This document shows, in pieces, positions 1 through 11,260 of a stretch of DNA of 64,000 nucleotides (the first letter of the stretch is position 1; every line of letters starts with the position of its first letter). The translations under genes and the position numbers were made by a program. The stretch is from Periconia sp. R9002 (lineage: Eukaryota; Ascomycota; Dothideomycetes; Pleosporales; Periconiaceae), in the NCBI GenBank assembly GCA_023627715.1, contig JAMAHW010000029.1:124001-188000 (forward strand). The letters are read 5' to 3'. Under the pieces are notes generated by a model, which saw nothing but the letters and a program-made list of their open reading frames with translations, was not told the DNA's origin and searched no databases.

Positions 1-2528
1 TTCGTTCTTGCGAGACCATGGGCAACGCCACGACTATCTGTTCCGATAAAACGGGAACCCTCACCACGAACAAAATGACGGTGGTCGCCGGCACACTTGG
101 ATCGGCGCTCCGCTTCGGCGACAAGAAGCTCAAGGCATCCGTGGATAACTCTACGGATATTGACGGTATCAAAGGTAAACAAGCTGCAGATTCCCCAATA
201 GACAACTCTGATGATGTCTCGCCATCCGAATTTGTCTCCACTCTCAGCAGTGAAGTGAAGTCGTTGTTAGAACAATCGATCGTCCAAAACACCACGGCGT
301 TCGAGGGCCCGGCTGACGGAGCTGACACCTTTATCGGATCGAAGACAGAGACGGCACTTCTTCAGTTCGCTCGCGATCACCTTGGCATGACCTCAGTTTC
401 CACCGAACGATCCAACGCCAATATTGTTCAGATTGTTCCTTTCGATTCTGCTATCAAATGCTCGGCTGTTACTGTAAAGCTCAACGATGGGCGATACAGG
501 ATGTATGTCAAAGGTGCTTCGGAAATTCTATTGAACAAATGCGATCGGATAGTTTCCGATGCTAACAAGGAACTGGCCGACCGAGAGCTTACCGAGGACA
601 ACCGCGATACACTCGAACATGTTATTACTACATACGCCTCCCGCTCGCTTCGTACTCTAGGTCTCGTGTATCGGGACTTCACAAGCTGGCCTCCGACCGA
701 CTCGCGCAAAAGTCCTGATGATCCTACGCAGGCTGTCTTCGACGACGTTTTCAAGCAAATGACGTTTGTGGCTGTAATTGGTATCCAGGACCCGCTCAGG
801 GATGGCGTCCGTGAAGCCGTTAAGGATTGTCAAGGTGCCGGAGTTTACGTCCGAATGGTTACCGGTGATAACGTTCTGACCGCGAAGGCAATTGCCGAGG
901 ATTGCGGTATCTTGGTACCTGGAGGGGTTGTCATGGAAGGCCCAGCTTTCCGGAAACTTTCGAAACGCGACATGGACGCTATTATCCCCAAGCTTTGTGT
1001 TCTTGCTCGGTCTAGTCCAGATGACAAGCGTCGCCTTGTGAAACGACTCAAAGAATTGGGAGAGACTGTTGCAGTAACGGGTGATGGCACAAACGATGCA
1101 CCTGCCCTCAAGACCGCCGATGTTGGTTTTTCCATGGGTATTGCCGGTACAGAAGTGGCCAAAGAAGCTTCGGCTATCATTCTCATGGACGACAATTTTG
1201 CTTCCATTGTTAAAGCTCTGCTTTGGGGACGAGCTGTTAACGATGCCGTCAAGAAATTTCTGCAGTTTCAAATCACGGTCAACATCACTGCTGTTCTGCT
1301 TGCTTTCATCTCCGCTGTTTCGAGCCCAGAACAAAAGTCGGTTCTTACTGCTGTTCAGCTTCTTTGGGTCAATTTGATCATGGATACGTTCGCCGCTTTG
1401 GCGTTAGCTACCGATCCACCAACTCGCGGATTGCTCGATCGCAAACCGGATCCCAAATCAGCCTCTCTAATAACATTGAGGATGTGGAAGATGATCACCG
1501 GGCAAGCTGTGTACCAACTTGTCGTCACCCTCATTCTTTACTTCGGCGGCGAGAAGATTTTGTCTTATGAGTCACAACCGGAAAAGGATCGAATGCCTAC
1601 TCTGGTTTTTAATACCTTCGTTTGGATGCAGATATTTAACGCGCTCAACAACCGCCGACTCGACAATAAGTTTAATGTTTTCGAGGGCATTACTCACAAC
1701 TGGTTCTTTGTTGCCATTCTCAGCATTATGATTGGCGGACAGACCATGATTGTCTTCGTTGGAGGGGCTGCTTTCCAGGTCACGCGAATCAATGGTGCCC
1801 AGTGGGCTTATTCAGTAGTCCTAGGCGCCTTGTCGCTTGTTGTTGGTGTCATCGTTCGCCTGATTCCCGACGAACTGGTTAGGCGCTGCATTCCTGCCTT
1901 TTTCAACAGAAAGACGACTCCTGAGATTGCTGTTTCTGACGAGTATCAATGGAACGAGGGCCTCCTCGAAATTCGTGATGAGCTTGCTTTCATCAAGAGG
2001 ATTCGCGGCGGTCGTCTAAGTAATCTCAAATGGCAAGTGCAGCATCCGCGTGAACTCTTCTCTCGGTCACGCTCCAGTCACTCACTGCCAAGGACTCCAA
2101 ACAACGGTACTGTGGATACAGAAGGCTCTCCTGCCCCACCAACTCCTGATTCAAGAAGTCGTCGCCGGGGAAGGTCTCGTTCCAACTCTGCATTCGGCCC
2201 CGCTACAGTCATGGCAGGTATTGTGGCAGGCAGTGTGGCAGGTTGGTCTCCGATTGACAGGAATCCTGATGGTGATTCGCTCAAATTCGGACGTGACCGA
2301 AGCCGTTCTGATCTCGAGGCACGAGAAGGTGTTGAGGTACACCCCGATACCAAATCCACCGACCCTATCCTGGTATCTGATCCAAACGAGTATCCTCTTC
2401 CCCCTAGCCAAAACCAAGAAACCACACCCAACTTCCTCACGGGACCGTTTGCGGGAGATCCTAAGCTGAATGGGCAATCTACATCCTCTCATACAGACCG
2501 ACCGAAGTCTCCTGGCTCCAAATCATGA
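1..2528 (+). CDS. PMC1: P-type Ca2+-ATPase, PMC1/PMCA type, C-terminal part (5' end outside window)
   Basis: ATP-driven Ca2+ pump of the calmodulin/vacuolar type that moves cytosolic Ca2+ into the vacuole or out of the cell. The frame is open from base 3 upstream of the first ATG (position 18) and reads RSCETMGNA, the usual lead into the phosphorylation site, so that ATG is internal and the 5' part is missing. Counting from the ATG: phospho-Asp motif DKTGTLT at residues 10-16, nucleotide-binding KGAS at 165, TGDN at 282 and the hinge TGDGTND at 354. Four to six hydrophobic helices of the C-terminal membrane domain follow. The last ~200 residues are a long Ser/Arg/Pro-rich cytosolic tail with RSRS and SRSRRRGRSRS stretches, probably phosphorylated. 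No intron is seen in this part. Filamentous fungi carry several paralogues (nca-2, nca-3), so family is certain but orthology to PMC1 is not. Confidence 0.95.
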   Translation, partial: RSCETMGNATTICSDKTGTLTTNKMTVVAGTLGSALRFGDKKLKASVDNSTDIDGIKGKQAADSPIDNSDDVSPSEFVSTLSSEVKSLLEQSIVQNTTAFEGPADGADTFIGSKTETALLQFARDHLGMTSVSTERSNANIVQIVPFDSAIKCSAVTVKLNDGRYRMYVKGASEILLNKCDRIVSDANKELADRELTEDNRDTLEHVITTYASRSLRTLGLVYRDFTSWPPTDSRKSPDDPTQAVFDDVFKQMTFVAVIGIQDPLRDGVREAVKDCQGAGVYVRMVTGDNVLTAKAIAEDCGILVPGGVVMEGPAFRKLSKRDMDAIIPKLCVLARSSPDDKRRLVKRLKELGETVAVTGDGTNDAPALKTADVGFSMGIAGTEVAKEASAIILMDDNFASIVKALLWGRAVNDAVKKFLQFQITVNITAVLLAFISAVSSPEQKSVLTAVQLLWVNLIMDTFAALALATDPPTRGLLDRKPDPKSASLITLRMWKMITGQAVYQLVVTLILYFGGEKILSYESQPEKDRMPTLVFNTFVWMQIFNALNNRRLDNKFNVFEGITHNWFFVAILSIMIGGQTMIVFVGGAAFQVTRINGAQWAYSVVLGALSLVVGVIVRLIPDELVRRCIPAFFNRKTTPEIAVSDEYQWNEGLLEIRDELAFIKRIRGGRLSNLKWQVQHPRELFSRSRSSHSLPRTPNNGTVDTEGSPAPPTPDSRSRRRGRSRSNSAFGPATVMAGIVAGSVAGWSPIDRNPDGDSLKFGRDRSRSDLEAREGVEVHPDTKSTDPILVSDPNEYPLPPSQNQETTPNFLTGPFAGDPKLNGQSTSSHTDRPKSPGSKS

Positions 2529-3790
2529 GGAGTCATTTTTTCCTACGGAGTCTCTTTGCTCCACTTTTAGCGTACCTTTGTGTAATGTTTTTCTCTCCCC
2601 TTAAAACCGACCTTTCTTTTCTCCTTTTCATAACTTTCACCCTTCTCCATGTGTGGTGAATCTTGCATTTGCATGGTGTCGGTGGCGTTGACCAAGAATA
2701 CCTAAAGAACTGGGGTCTCTATTTCTCTTTGTGTTTCCTTATGTTTCCTATCTGTTCATCAGGGGGTGTCTAATAGTAAACCATGTGTTTTGTTTGTATA
2801 CTGCACCTAGTGGTCGCCTACTCGCGTAGTTGAAAGACCCTAGTAATCGAGTGGAACTGTTCTTTTCAAGGTTTAGAGGAACGGGAGGAGGGTTGGAGAG
2901 AAATGAATGAGCGTGGTTTAGGAGTACCTCAACCAACATACGTTGATGGAAAAGTTCATACCTCTGTTATCCACCACCGATAGGATCAGTATCACTTAGA
3001 GAAAACGATGAGGATAAAAAAGCATTTCTAATTCAAAATTTCCAAAATCGCACATGCTACACCCTTGACCTTGATAAGATATGTGCTGTTCAATTATCGT
3101 GTTTGAGATTCTTCTACTTTAAGATTTACATGGCGGAATTGAACACCACGAATAGAACCCAGGGTGGTAGGTACATCGTATATCGTACACCTTATATCGG
3201 TATAGTATTCTTGGATTAGTCATCGTATCTTGCTACGTCTCTCCCATGCTCATTGGCCGATCTCGTGTTATAAAATACCTAGCGTAACCTCTTACCAAAA
3301 CAAACCGAGGGAAGGAACACGACGTAGCGATCGAACTCTTCTTTCCACAGTCTATACGTACCTACTTGCGCCTATACCGAGCATACGCACGTTCTTATAC
3401 CAGCTCACAACCCGAACTACATACACCTCCGTGAACAACCAGTAACCTGGAAATCAACCCCTCCATCGAAGAGAGAAAAAAACGCCTGGGAACTTCATCT
3501 AAACAATCCACCCGACCATTCTCGACTATCTGGCAAAAAACTCCATAAAGGAATAACCTCAGCAACAAGCCGTGAAGAATAAGGATTCCCGAGTAAAAAT
3601 CGAAAAAAGGGACGACAAGGCGCGAGAACGGAAAGGAGGCCGATTGGCTAGCTGCAACAGAGCAAAGCAAATGTGAATTGGTTCAGGCCATCTATCCATC
3701 TATCAATCCAGTGAGAGAAAAGAGAGGAGAGGGAAAATCAAACATCGGTCTAGAGAAAACAGAAAATAGACGGCGGAGAGAAAAAAAAAG
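2529..3790. other. Intergenic region, Ca2+-ATPase 3' flank and DAD1 5' flank
   Basis: No convincing gene. The last ~90 bases before the DAD1 ATG (about 3700-3790) are strongly A/G-rich with several AGAGA and A-runs, probably 5' UTR and proximal promoter. Short frames here have no recognisable product. Confidence 0.6.
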
Positions 3791-4361
3791 ATGTCGACGT
3801 CACGCGCCCACGCCGCATCCACGGCGGGAGAGGAACCACCGCAACAAAAGACGTACTATGAAAGCCAGAGGGAGATGCTGATTACGGAGATCGCGCAGGT
3901 ACGTCGAAAACCTCACTCTAAAAAACAATACCCCTACGAATCTTGTTCCCCCTCCTCCCATCTTTTCCTCCCTCACACGTCTCTGAATCCCCTCACCCTT
4001 TCAAGCCCCCACATTCCCATTCCCCTAAACCCACATACCAAGTACCTTTCCAACAAAACAAAAACAGTCCCTAGAGCACGTCCTCGTCAACATCAACCGC
4101 CTCAACCGCAGCATGGAAGAGCTCATCCAGGTCGGCAACGAATTCGCCCCCGTCGAGAGCTTGTGGAGCCACTTTGAGAGCGTCATGGGGAATCAGGGGC
4201 AGAATGCGCAGGCGCAGGGTTCACAGCAGCAGCAGCAAGAGGAGGGTGGCGGAGGGAGGAGTGGTGGGAAGAAGGGGGGCGAGGGCGAGGGGGATATTAG
4301 TGCTGTTGGGGGAGGAGAAGGTGGGGATGGGGAGGGAGAGGGGGAGGAGAGTATGTATTGA
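3791..4361 (+). CDS. DAD1: DASH complex subunit Dad1
   Basis: Small subunit of the DASH/Dam1 ring that couples kinetochores to spindle microtubules. Two exons, 3791-3898 and 4068-4361, joined in phase 0 (donor GTACGT, acceptor ACAG), give 133 residues. The conserved core runs from about residue 22: [15 protein letters not shown], then [14 protein letters not shown] across the splice, then [14 protein letters not shown]. These match the fungal Dad1 signature of a QRE..L..EIA helix followed by a GNEF..V..LW motif. The C-terminal ~60 residues are low-complexity Q, G and E, which is why the protein is longer than the ~94-residue yeast form. The intron (169 nt) is long for this window and pyrimidine-rich. 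Confidence 0.93.
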
Positions 4362-5777
4362 GGTTTGTGGGGGTAAGGATGGGTTGGGGCTGGGCTGGGT
4401 GTGGTATTTTTTTTAGTGATCGCGTGTTTGGTTGGTTGGGGGTCGTGGGGGAGATGCTGATTTTCGTTCCATGTTTTTTCAATCATGATTTGGAAAAGGG
4501 GGGTTTTGTTCCTCTTTTTTCCGGTAGACGGGTGATCGGTCGATCTTGTACGACCTCGAGAACTCATTCTCCCCCCCCCTTCTTATTGTTTTCTTTCTCT
4601 ATCATCGCCTGCTGCCAGCTTCAGTGGGTAAGTATGTACATAGGTATGTATCTACCACTATGCAAATATGAAAAAAGGTAAACCACTCAACAACAAAGCA
4701 CAAAAAAAAAAAGAATAGCAACAGAGTACCTATCAACATAGCTCCCCAGCGCTATCCGCACGTCGCAACGCAGAACACATGCTCCACGGAAGAAAGCTCC
4801 CCCCTTTCCCTCCGCGGAACCCACGGAAGCGCGTGCGAATCGATAGCACGGACACAGGGGAGGGGGGGGAGGGTGGATCGAATTACCAAAGATTTTCACA
4901 ACAAGGCAAGGCACGCACGCACGCGGGAGTAAACGAAAGCACAAACGTAACGAAAGGACCGGAACGCGGAACCTAAGTAGACGAGAGAGATGGTTCGATC
5001 GTGTATGTACATCATTATCCTGGATGCGGGGGATAAGATAACGGATGGCGGGTGTATCGCAAAAGCTGGATTATGGTGAGTTTGGGGGCACCAGAAAAGC
5101 TATGGACATAAGATTTTTATTTTTTTGCTGCTAACGCTCTGATGGATGCATCGCCGTGTAGGTGTGTTCCCCGTAGGCGTGCGACGTGATTGTCAAAGTT
5201 GGGAAAGGGAAAAAGAAAGATACCGAATAGGAAGATACAAGAAAAAAGCAGAGCAACAAAAGGAAAAGAAAAAAAAAAGCGGATAGAAGAAGGAGGTGAC
5301 CCGTTCTTCTAACCGTCTGTTTCCCCCAACGCCAACCCAATGAATCCCTTCAGGAAAGTTACAAGGACGCTCACGCTTTATGTATTAGAGGATACTTCCG
5401 AATCCCAGTTCGAGAAAAAATCACTCTTTTCCGCTCGAAAAACACAAGTAGAAAAGTCAAATGAAGAGAGAAGAAAGCGCATGGCTGCACCGTCCACCCA
5501 GCATCGTCGGTTACCGTTTACCATGAAGCGCTGCAAGAATCACGTAGGAAACTAGGAGCGTCCATGCTATGGTCATTATGCATCTCGATCGTGTCGTCCA
5601 GCGTCGTGAATATCGATCGTCGCGTCATCCCGGATCTTAAGCCCATAGATTAGGGAGAAGAGGAGAAGGGTACATTGTGATGCATGAGAGCAAAAGAACA
5701 AAGGATAAGAAGGAGAAGGCCGGTCTGGCGACAGGACCAAGCCAACAAGGAATGCATGAGCACTTGTTGGCTTCCCT
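4362..5777. other. Intergenic region between convergent DAD1 and Rho4
   Basis: 1.4 kb between two 3' ends. It holds T-, G- and A/G-rich tracts (for example about 5200-5290) and GTATGTA-type simple sequence near 4632-4652. No protein-coding or RNA gene recognised. Confidence 0.6.
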
Positions 5778-6715
5778 TTAGAGAATGGTGCACTTCTCCC
5801 GCTTCTTCGACTTCTTGCCGCTCGTAGGAAACGCAGGCCGTGGCGAAGATGTCTGCTCGGGCGTTTTGTACTCGTCACCGACGGCGAGCGTCACCGCCAT
5901 GTCGAAGATCTCCTCCACTCCATCCTGCTCTTTGCTGCTGCACTCCATGTACATGGCGCCCATCTTCTTAGCAACGGCGCGGCCTTGCTCGGGAGTTACA
6001 GGAGTCAACCCCTGTGTCTTGAGGAGTTCAATGCAGTTCTTCTTGTTTCGCAGATCTGATTTGAGCCCAAGGAGCATGAGTGGAGTGGTTGGGCAAAAGT
6101 GCAATACCTCGGGGTACCACTGGTGGCTATGATTAGTTTGACGTTTCTGATACGGGGATTGTTGAATGACGTACCTTGTCCATGACATTCTCAAGGGAAT
6201 TGGGGCAATCGATGGCAAAGCAGACGAAGATGATGTCGGTCTCAGGGTAGGAGAGCGGGCGCAACCGATCGTACTCTTCCTGTCCAGCAGTATCCCAAAG
6301 TGCCAGCTCCACCATCTTGCCAGTTGGAGGGTGCGGCGTGTGGGTAATGTAGTTCTCAAAGACAGTGGGTACGTATTTCTGCTCTTGTTAGCACCTGGAG
6401 AAGACATAAATGGCGATATTGAGGAGAATGTACCTCTGGGAAGTTGCCCGAGCTATAGCTGATCAACAAACATGTCTTTCCGCAGCCACCATCGCCAACG
6501 ACGACCAGCTTTTTGGAATACGTGGGCGGCTCCGTGATGGCAGTCTCGTGGGTCTCTGTTGTTTCATAGGAACTGACTGTGCCATTGCTGTTGCGTTCAC
6601 TGGCAGTCCTGGTTGGCCTACGTACAGGAGTGACCGAGGACACAGGAGTTGCTTTTGTGCTCTGCTTCCGGCGCAGGTAGTCGTAGTTTTGCGAGGGCGC
6701 GGTGTGTGCAGACAT
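5778..6715 (-). CDS. rho4: Rho-family GTPase, Rho4 type
   Basis: Membrane-anchored Rho GTPase; in filamentous fungi Rho4 governs septation and actin-ring/formin activity. Three exons read on the minus strand, 6434-6715, 6175-6378 and 5778-6119, with two 55-nt introns, give 275 residues. A ~65-residue Ser/Thr-rich N-terminal extension, typical of Rho4, precedes the G domain. P-loop GDGGCGKT is at 74-81, the effector region [10 protein letters not shown] at 95-104 and DTAGQEEYD at 123-131. The Rho-insert region contains [20 protein letters not shown]. The C-terminus is basic (KKSKKREK) and ends in the CAAX box CTIL, predicting geranylgeranylation. The G4 motif reads LKSD rather than the usual T/CKxD, as in Rho4 proteins. 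Assignment to Rho4 rather than Rho3 rests on the extension and core motifs. Confidence 0.93.
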
Positions 6716-7327
6716 GTTGAAGAGGATGTGAAGCGAAGTGCGGTGAGGGAAATGGGAGGGAGATGAAGAAGCCGCGACTTGGGCAAGATGGTAGTATCAA
6801 TACAATGGGCGCAGTATAGTATGGTTTGGTATGGTATGGTATGGTCCGTATGAGGAGTGCAGCGGCGACGGTGTGGATGTTTTGTGGAGTGAGTGACCAG
6901 AGAGACTGTGGAGTAGGTAGGTAGCTACATAGGTATCGGCCTGTGTGTTGACAGATGCACGCCGTCGGCCGGGCAACCACACAAGAAGGCGGCTTAGTCA
7001 TCCATGTCCTCTCGTTTCGTCTCGCTCTAACATGCTCCCGTCCCCAAGCGCCGCCGCGGCTGGGCCCACGCAATTTGTTGGTACAGCAGGCCCGCTCCTC
7101 CAGTTGCAATCGTAGAATTAGATTACCGAGCCAGTCTACCTATATGCAGTAGTTATCTCGTCCTCACGCACCTCACTCCCTCCACCTCCCCCGTCGTCAC
7201 CACCAGGCCGCCCCCTTTCGTCTGGTGCCCGCGCCATTGCTGCACACCCATTTATGTCTCCTGCCTCAGTGCCATGATACACGCCCGCTTGAAACACGAC
7301 ACCTGCCCCTCCGTCTCTACCTAAGTC
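6716..7327. promoter_or_regulatory. Divergent intergenic region between Rho4 and LCB3
   Basis: 612 bases separate two start codons pointing away from each other, so this must contain both promoters. A TATGG pentamer array lies at 6820-6845, about 105 bases upstream of the Rho4 ATG. No clear TATA box recognised. Confidence 0.6.
6820..6845. repeat. TATGG pentanucleotide microsatellite
   Basis: Short tandem array of TATGG with one TATGGTT interruption, upstream of Rho4 in the divergent promoter region. Confidence 0.85.
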
Positions 7328-9331
7328 ATGTCTTCCCCTCCCCCGCATGACGGTCGACCGCTGTCCGACAGCGACCGCGCGATACAAAAGGCGGATCATA
7401 CCGGAAAAGAGACTTTGGAAAAGGAAAATGGCCCCAGGTTTGATGCTGGCAACAGACACCAAGACCACTGTACGTGAAATGTGCGCCTACTTCCGCAACC
7501 ACACACCCTTCTGCACGGCATGCGCATTGTCCGAGCAGCATACACATATATGTACAGACACTGATGCTTTCAATAAAAAGACACCCGCCGACTGCCAGCA
7601 TGGCGCAACGCTATCCGCAAAGCCATGATCCCTATCGTACGCTGGGAAACGCCCTACCTTGCCTACATGCAAGAGAGAATTCGCACCCCGACCCTAGATT
7701 CCTACTTCGCCTATACCGCTAATCTGGGAACACACACCTTTTTCATGATATTTTTGCCCATCTTGTTCTGGTGTGGATATACGAGCACGGGTCGAGCGTA
7801 CGCAATTTCCCCGAATGTGCACCTTAAACATCATATGCAATGGCTGACTGTAATGGCTGTAGAATGGTCCATGTATTGGCAGCCGGTGTCTTCGCGAGTG
7901 GCTTTTTGAAGGATATGGTGTGCCTCCCACGTCCGCTATCTCCGCCACTTGCCCGTATCACCATGTCAGGCTCCGTCGCTCTCGAATACGGATTTCCCTC
8001 GTCTCATTCTACTAATGCAGTGTCCGTTGTCGTCTACTTCGTTCATACCCTCCGTCAATCTCGCGACGAGTATAACCCCACCGTATACCTCGCTCTACAG
8101 AGTCTGTGCTACTTCTACGCCGTCTCCATTATCTTCGGCAGGTTGTATTGTGGTATGCATGGGTTCCTTGATGTTGTGGTTGGCAGTATCTTGGGCGCAA
8201 TCATTGGCATATTGCAGCTCATGTACGGCCAAAGCCTGGACAATTACATCTTCTCCACCGACTACACGCACGTCCTCTTCATAGTCTTGATTATGCTCTT
8301 GTTAGTCCGGACCCATCCCGAACCAGCGGACGACTGCCCTTGTTTCGATGATACCGTCTCTTTTCTCGCCGTCGTGATTGGTATCAACGCTGGAGCATGG
8401 CATTATCACCTGAGTGGATATGCATGGAACGAGCCAATGCCCTCAACAACTCCTTTTGAATTTGAGAGTATGGGGCTTTTACGCACCACAATCAGAATTG
8501 TGCTTGGAGTAGTCGTCATCTTTCTATGGCGCGCAAGCATGAAGCCCGCTTTGTTCAAGGTTCTTCCTCCTATCTTTAGGTTTCTCGAGCGAGCAAGCCT
8601 CAATCTTCCTAGAGCCTTCTTTTTGAATGCTTCGTAGGCTCTCATCCTTCAATATGCATTGTAGCGTTTCACTGACACGCGCCAGCAAATACACGAGCAT
8701 ACCAACTTTGAGGGACGATGACAATGTCATTCCTCCTGCGTCGAACTTGCCAAATATGCTGAAAAATCTCGCCCATCCACGCAAGCGATCGGTATCCGTT
8801 GGTCCCCAATCCGCCGCTGATGCCTACGAAACTCTTGCTTACCGCAATCGGCGACGAAGAGAAAGCATCAATTCTGCGGACGGTATTGTGCCTGAAATAG
8901 CCGAGTTCGACCACAACGACCGGACTCGAAGTTCCTCTGCTAGATTAGAAGAGAAACCACTAGGTGTTGGCTTCCTCCCGACGCCAATTGCCTCTCGTAT
9001 CCATTCTCACGAGCAGATGATGGGCACTGGTGACGGCGCCACAAGATTGGTCCTAACTCCACCAGATAGTGACACGGATTTTGCTGGCGAATCCGTGCAG
9101 ACACCCGCTGAGGCAGAACACGAAAAGCGAGAAATATTCAGGAAGCTCATGATACCGCGTGTTAGGTATGATGTTGAAGTAGTCACTAAACTCATTGTAT
9201 ATGCTGGTCAGTATTTATTGCGCTTGCAAACAGAACCATCGCTAACAGAATCAGGTATTGCATGGCTTGCCGTGGAGGGCAATCCGATCTTGTTCGAGCT
9301 CGTCGGTTTGGGCATGGGTGTTCGGCCCTAG
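7328..9331 (+). CDS. LCB3: Sphingoid-base-phosphate phosphatase (PAP2 family), LCB3/YSR3-like
   Basis: ER-membrane phosphatase that removes phosphate from dihydrosphingosine- and phytosphingosine-1-phosphate in ceramide salvage. Five exons (7328-7469, 7599-7797, 7863-8633, 8686-9206, 9255-9331) join in consistent phases to 569 residues. The start MSSPPPHDGR was chosen because its frame joins exactly to exon 2, which opens with SWRNAIRKAM. The three PAP2 motifs are intact: KDMVCLPRP at 130-138, PSSHS at 159-163 and GRLYCGMHGFLD at 206-217 (R207, H213, D217). Several hydrophobic segments follow, then a ~200-residue polar insert with phospho-type Ser/Arg clusters, and a short hydrophobic end (IAWLAVEG...). 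The last intron is 48 nt and stop-free in frame. Confidence 0.93.
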
Positions 9332-9969
9332 CTGCAGGTTTTCACTTATTCCCCTTCTCGCGTTGTTGCATATGCGTGAATGTCATCCCGGCATCGCTCA
9401 CCTACGTTAGCATCCTTTTTGAAAGTAATAGATACCCTTTAATTATCGCATAGTACTCTACACGTTAGTGACAATAGCTATTGATTGATGAACTCATGGA
9501 AAACCTGCATATAGTGACAACTGTAGATCACTGATGCCGGGAAAAATTCACATACGAACACATTTATATACTGTTTTCCAAAGACTCCAAATTTTGACAT
9601 TCATTCTACGTCCTACTCATACACTATTAATCGACAAATGGAATTTTCGTTCGCGGGAATGGAGCGCTTAGTCACACACAGCGCCAAGACCCGAGCTACA
9701 AAAATCCAGCGCCAATTTCTCCCTCGAACTTTTACACTCAACCACAACATGAAACCCCACAAGTAGAAGGTGCGTAAATTCCCACAAACTATCATCTTTC
9801 ACATTTCCCCTCTCAAATGATTATGAACATATTAATCTGTCAATCCCCTGAATCCTTCGGGACTTGATGACTCACAATATTGTATTCACACTATGATTCA
9901 GCTCAAAAACTTTCATTTCCACTCATGGCTTGTCTGATTGCGTAGCTGACATTTATACCAACAGTAATC
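9332..9969. other. Intergenic region, LCB3 3' flank and SEN34 promoter
   Basis: 638 AT-leaning bases with no recognisable gene, repeat or RNA. Confidence 0.6.
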
Positions 9970-10878
9970 ATGGCGCCGGATCCCACTCCGGTCAGTGAGC
10001 CATTTACCATCTCCCGCGTTGCGGGGAGATATCTACTATTCGATGTCGATGTCATGATGCATGCGCGACGTGCCTACAACATTTGCGGTGTTCACGTCGG
10101 TACCGTTCCAAATCTCAGCCAGCAAAATGTCTTTTTAGGCATACCACTTGAGCTACAACCTGAAGAGGCGCGTGTCCTGGTAGAACAGGGCCATGCATAC
10201 ATTGTCGATGACACTGAGGCTCATCGAGAAGGCATTTTACAAATGAGTAGGGAAGACAGGCTAGCCTTTCTAAAAGCGATGGACGAGAAAGGTATGGACA
10301 TCTCTAGAAAGGTGGTAGAGCGAGCAGAAGAGAGGGCAGACCAAGCCTTGCGAAACAAAGGGATCAAGAGCAAAGAGACAGTGGTGGAGGAGACAGCTGA
10401 GGAAGGTAACGGATTGTTCGACTCCAAATCAGTTGGCCCTGCCGCCACGCGGGTCTCGGCAAAGAAACTTGAGCCTACCTATATCACACCTACGACCTCA
10501 TACCCGCCTCTGTCGTCTTCTCCTGATATCAGCTCTCCTCTCCCTGATGTTCCTAAGAGCTATCCCCTTTTCCGCTACCTCCATTCTCGTGGTTACTTCA
10601 CGATGCCTGGCATCCGATTCGGTTGCCATTACTCAGTCTATCCTGGCGATACCTTACGTTTCCATAGCCATTATCTAGCTACAGGGATGGACTGGGACGA
10701 GGAGTTCGAGCTTCTTGATGTCATCGGTGGTGGAAGATTAGCTAACCGTGTCAAGAAGGCTTATTTGATTGGAGGCGAAGAGAGGAGTGATGAGCAAGTA
10801 GTGAAGGGCAAAGCAATGGATGGAGGTGTGAATGTTGCGCCTGTGCGGGCATTCTCGATCGAATGGGCCGGCTTGTAA
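9970..10878 (+). CDS. SEN34: tRNA-splicing endonuclease subunit Sen34
   Basis: Catalytic subunit of the heterotetrameric tRNA-intron endonuclease that cuts the 3' splice site of pre-tRNAs. Single exon of 302 residues. The N-terminal domain carries RYLLFDVDV and NVFLGIPLELQPEEARVLVE. A charged, Ala/Glu-rich linker (about 95-180) follows, then the endonuclease fold: LFRYLHSRGYFTMPGIRFG near 200-218, Tyr221/Tyr224 in HYSVYPGD, the RFHSH histidines at 232-234 and Lys262/Lys263 in RVKKAYLIGG. These supply the Tyr-His-Lys triad of the SEN family. The length fits filamentous-fungal Sen34. Confidence 0.93.
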   Translation: MAPDPTPVSEPFTISRVAGRYLLFDVDVMMHARRAYNICGVHVGTVPNLSQQNVFLGIPLELQPEEARVLVEQGHAYIVDDTEAHREGILQMSREDRLAFLKAMDEKGMDISRKVVERAEERADQALRNKGIKSKETVVEETAEEGNGLFDSKSVGPAATRVSAKKLEPTYITPTTSYPPLSSSPDISSPLPDVPKSYPLFRYLHSRGYFTMPGIRFGCHYSVYPGDTLRFHSHYLATGMDWDEEFELLDVIGGGRLANRVKKAYLIGGEERSDEQVVKGKAMDGGVNVAPVRAFSIEWAGL

Positions 10879-11260
10879 GCTGTATATCCATTACTCGACA
10901 TAGGGAAGTCGAATATGTGGCCTATATACCCATTGAATTCAGCTATCTACAAGTGCTCTTTACCCTACGTGCCATTTATAAAGTCAATATACACATCATG
11001 TCGCGTGCTAGTAAAAGTATCAGGAATAACCAGAACGAATATAAAAACCGCAGCCCCAAACTCCTTGACTTCTATCGTAATACATGCGATCGGGGCACTC
11101 AATCCATCAACCATACTCCAGCGGCCTATACATGCTGTCGCGCAAAATGAGAAGTCTGATGCAATACACCCTAAAGCCAAGCAACTTTTAAAAAAAACCA
11201 CGACAGCATTGTTCCATATGCCAAAAGCACCCACATCCTCACACACACTTGTACCTCACT
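10879..11260. other. Intergenic region between convergent SEN34 and a small hypothetical gene
   Basis: 382 bases between two 3' ends. Nothing recognisable. Confidence 0.6.

Noticed and set aside
657..1334. Long minus-strand and alternate frames inside the Ca2+-ATPase
   Set aside because: Shadows of a highly conserved coding frame; no independent motif.
4193..4567. Minus-strand Pro/Ser-rich frames opposite DAD1
   Set aside because: They arise from the low-complexity G/E/Q tail of Dad1 and the G-rich 3' flank.
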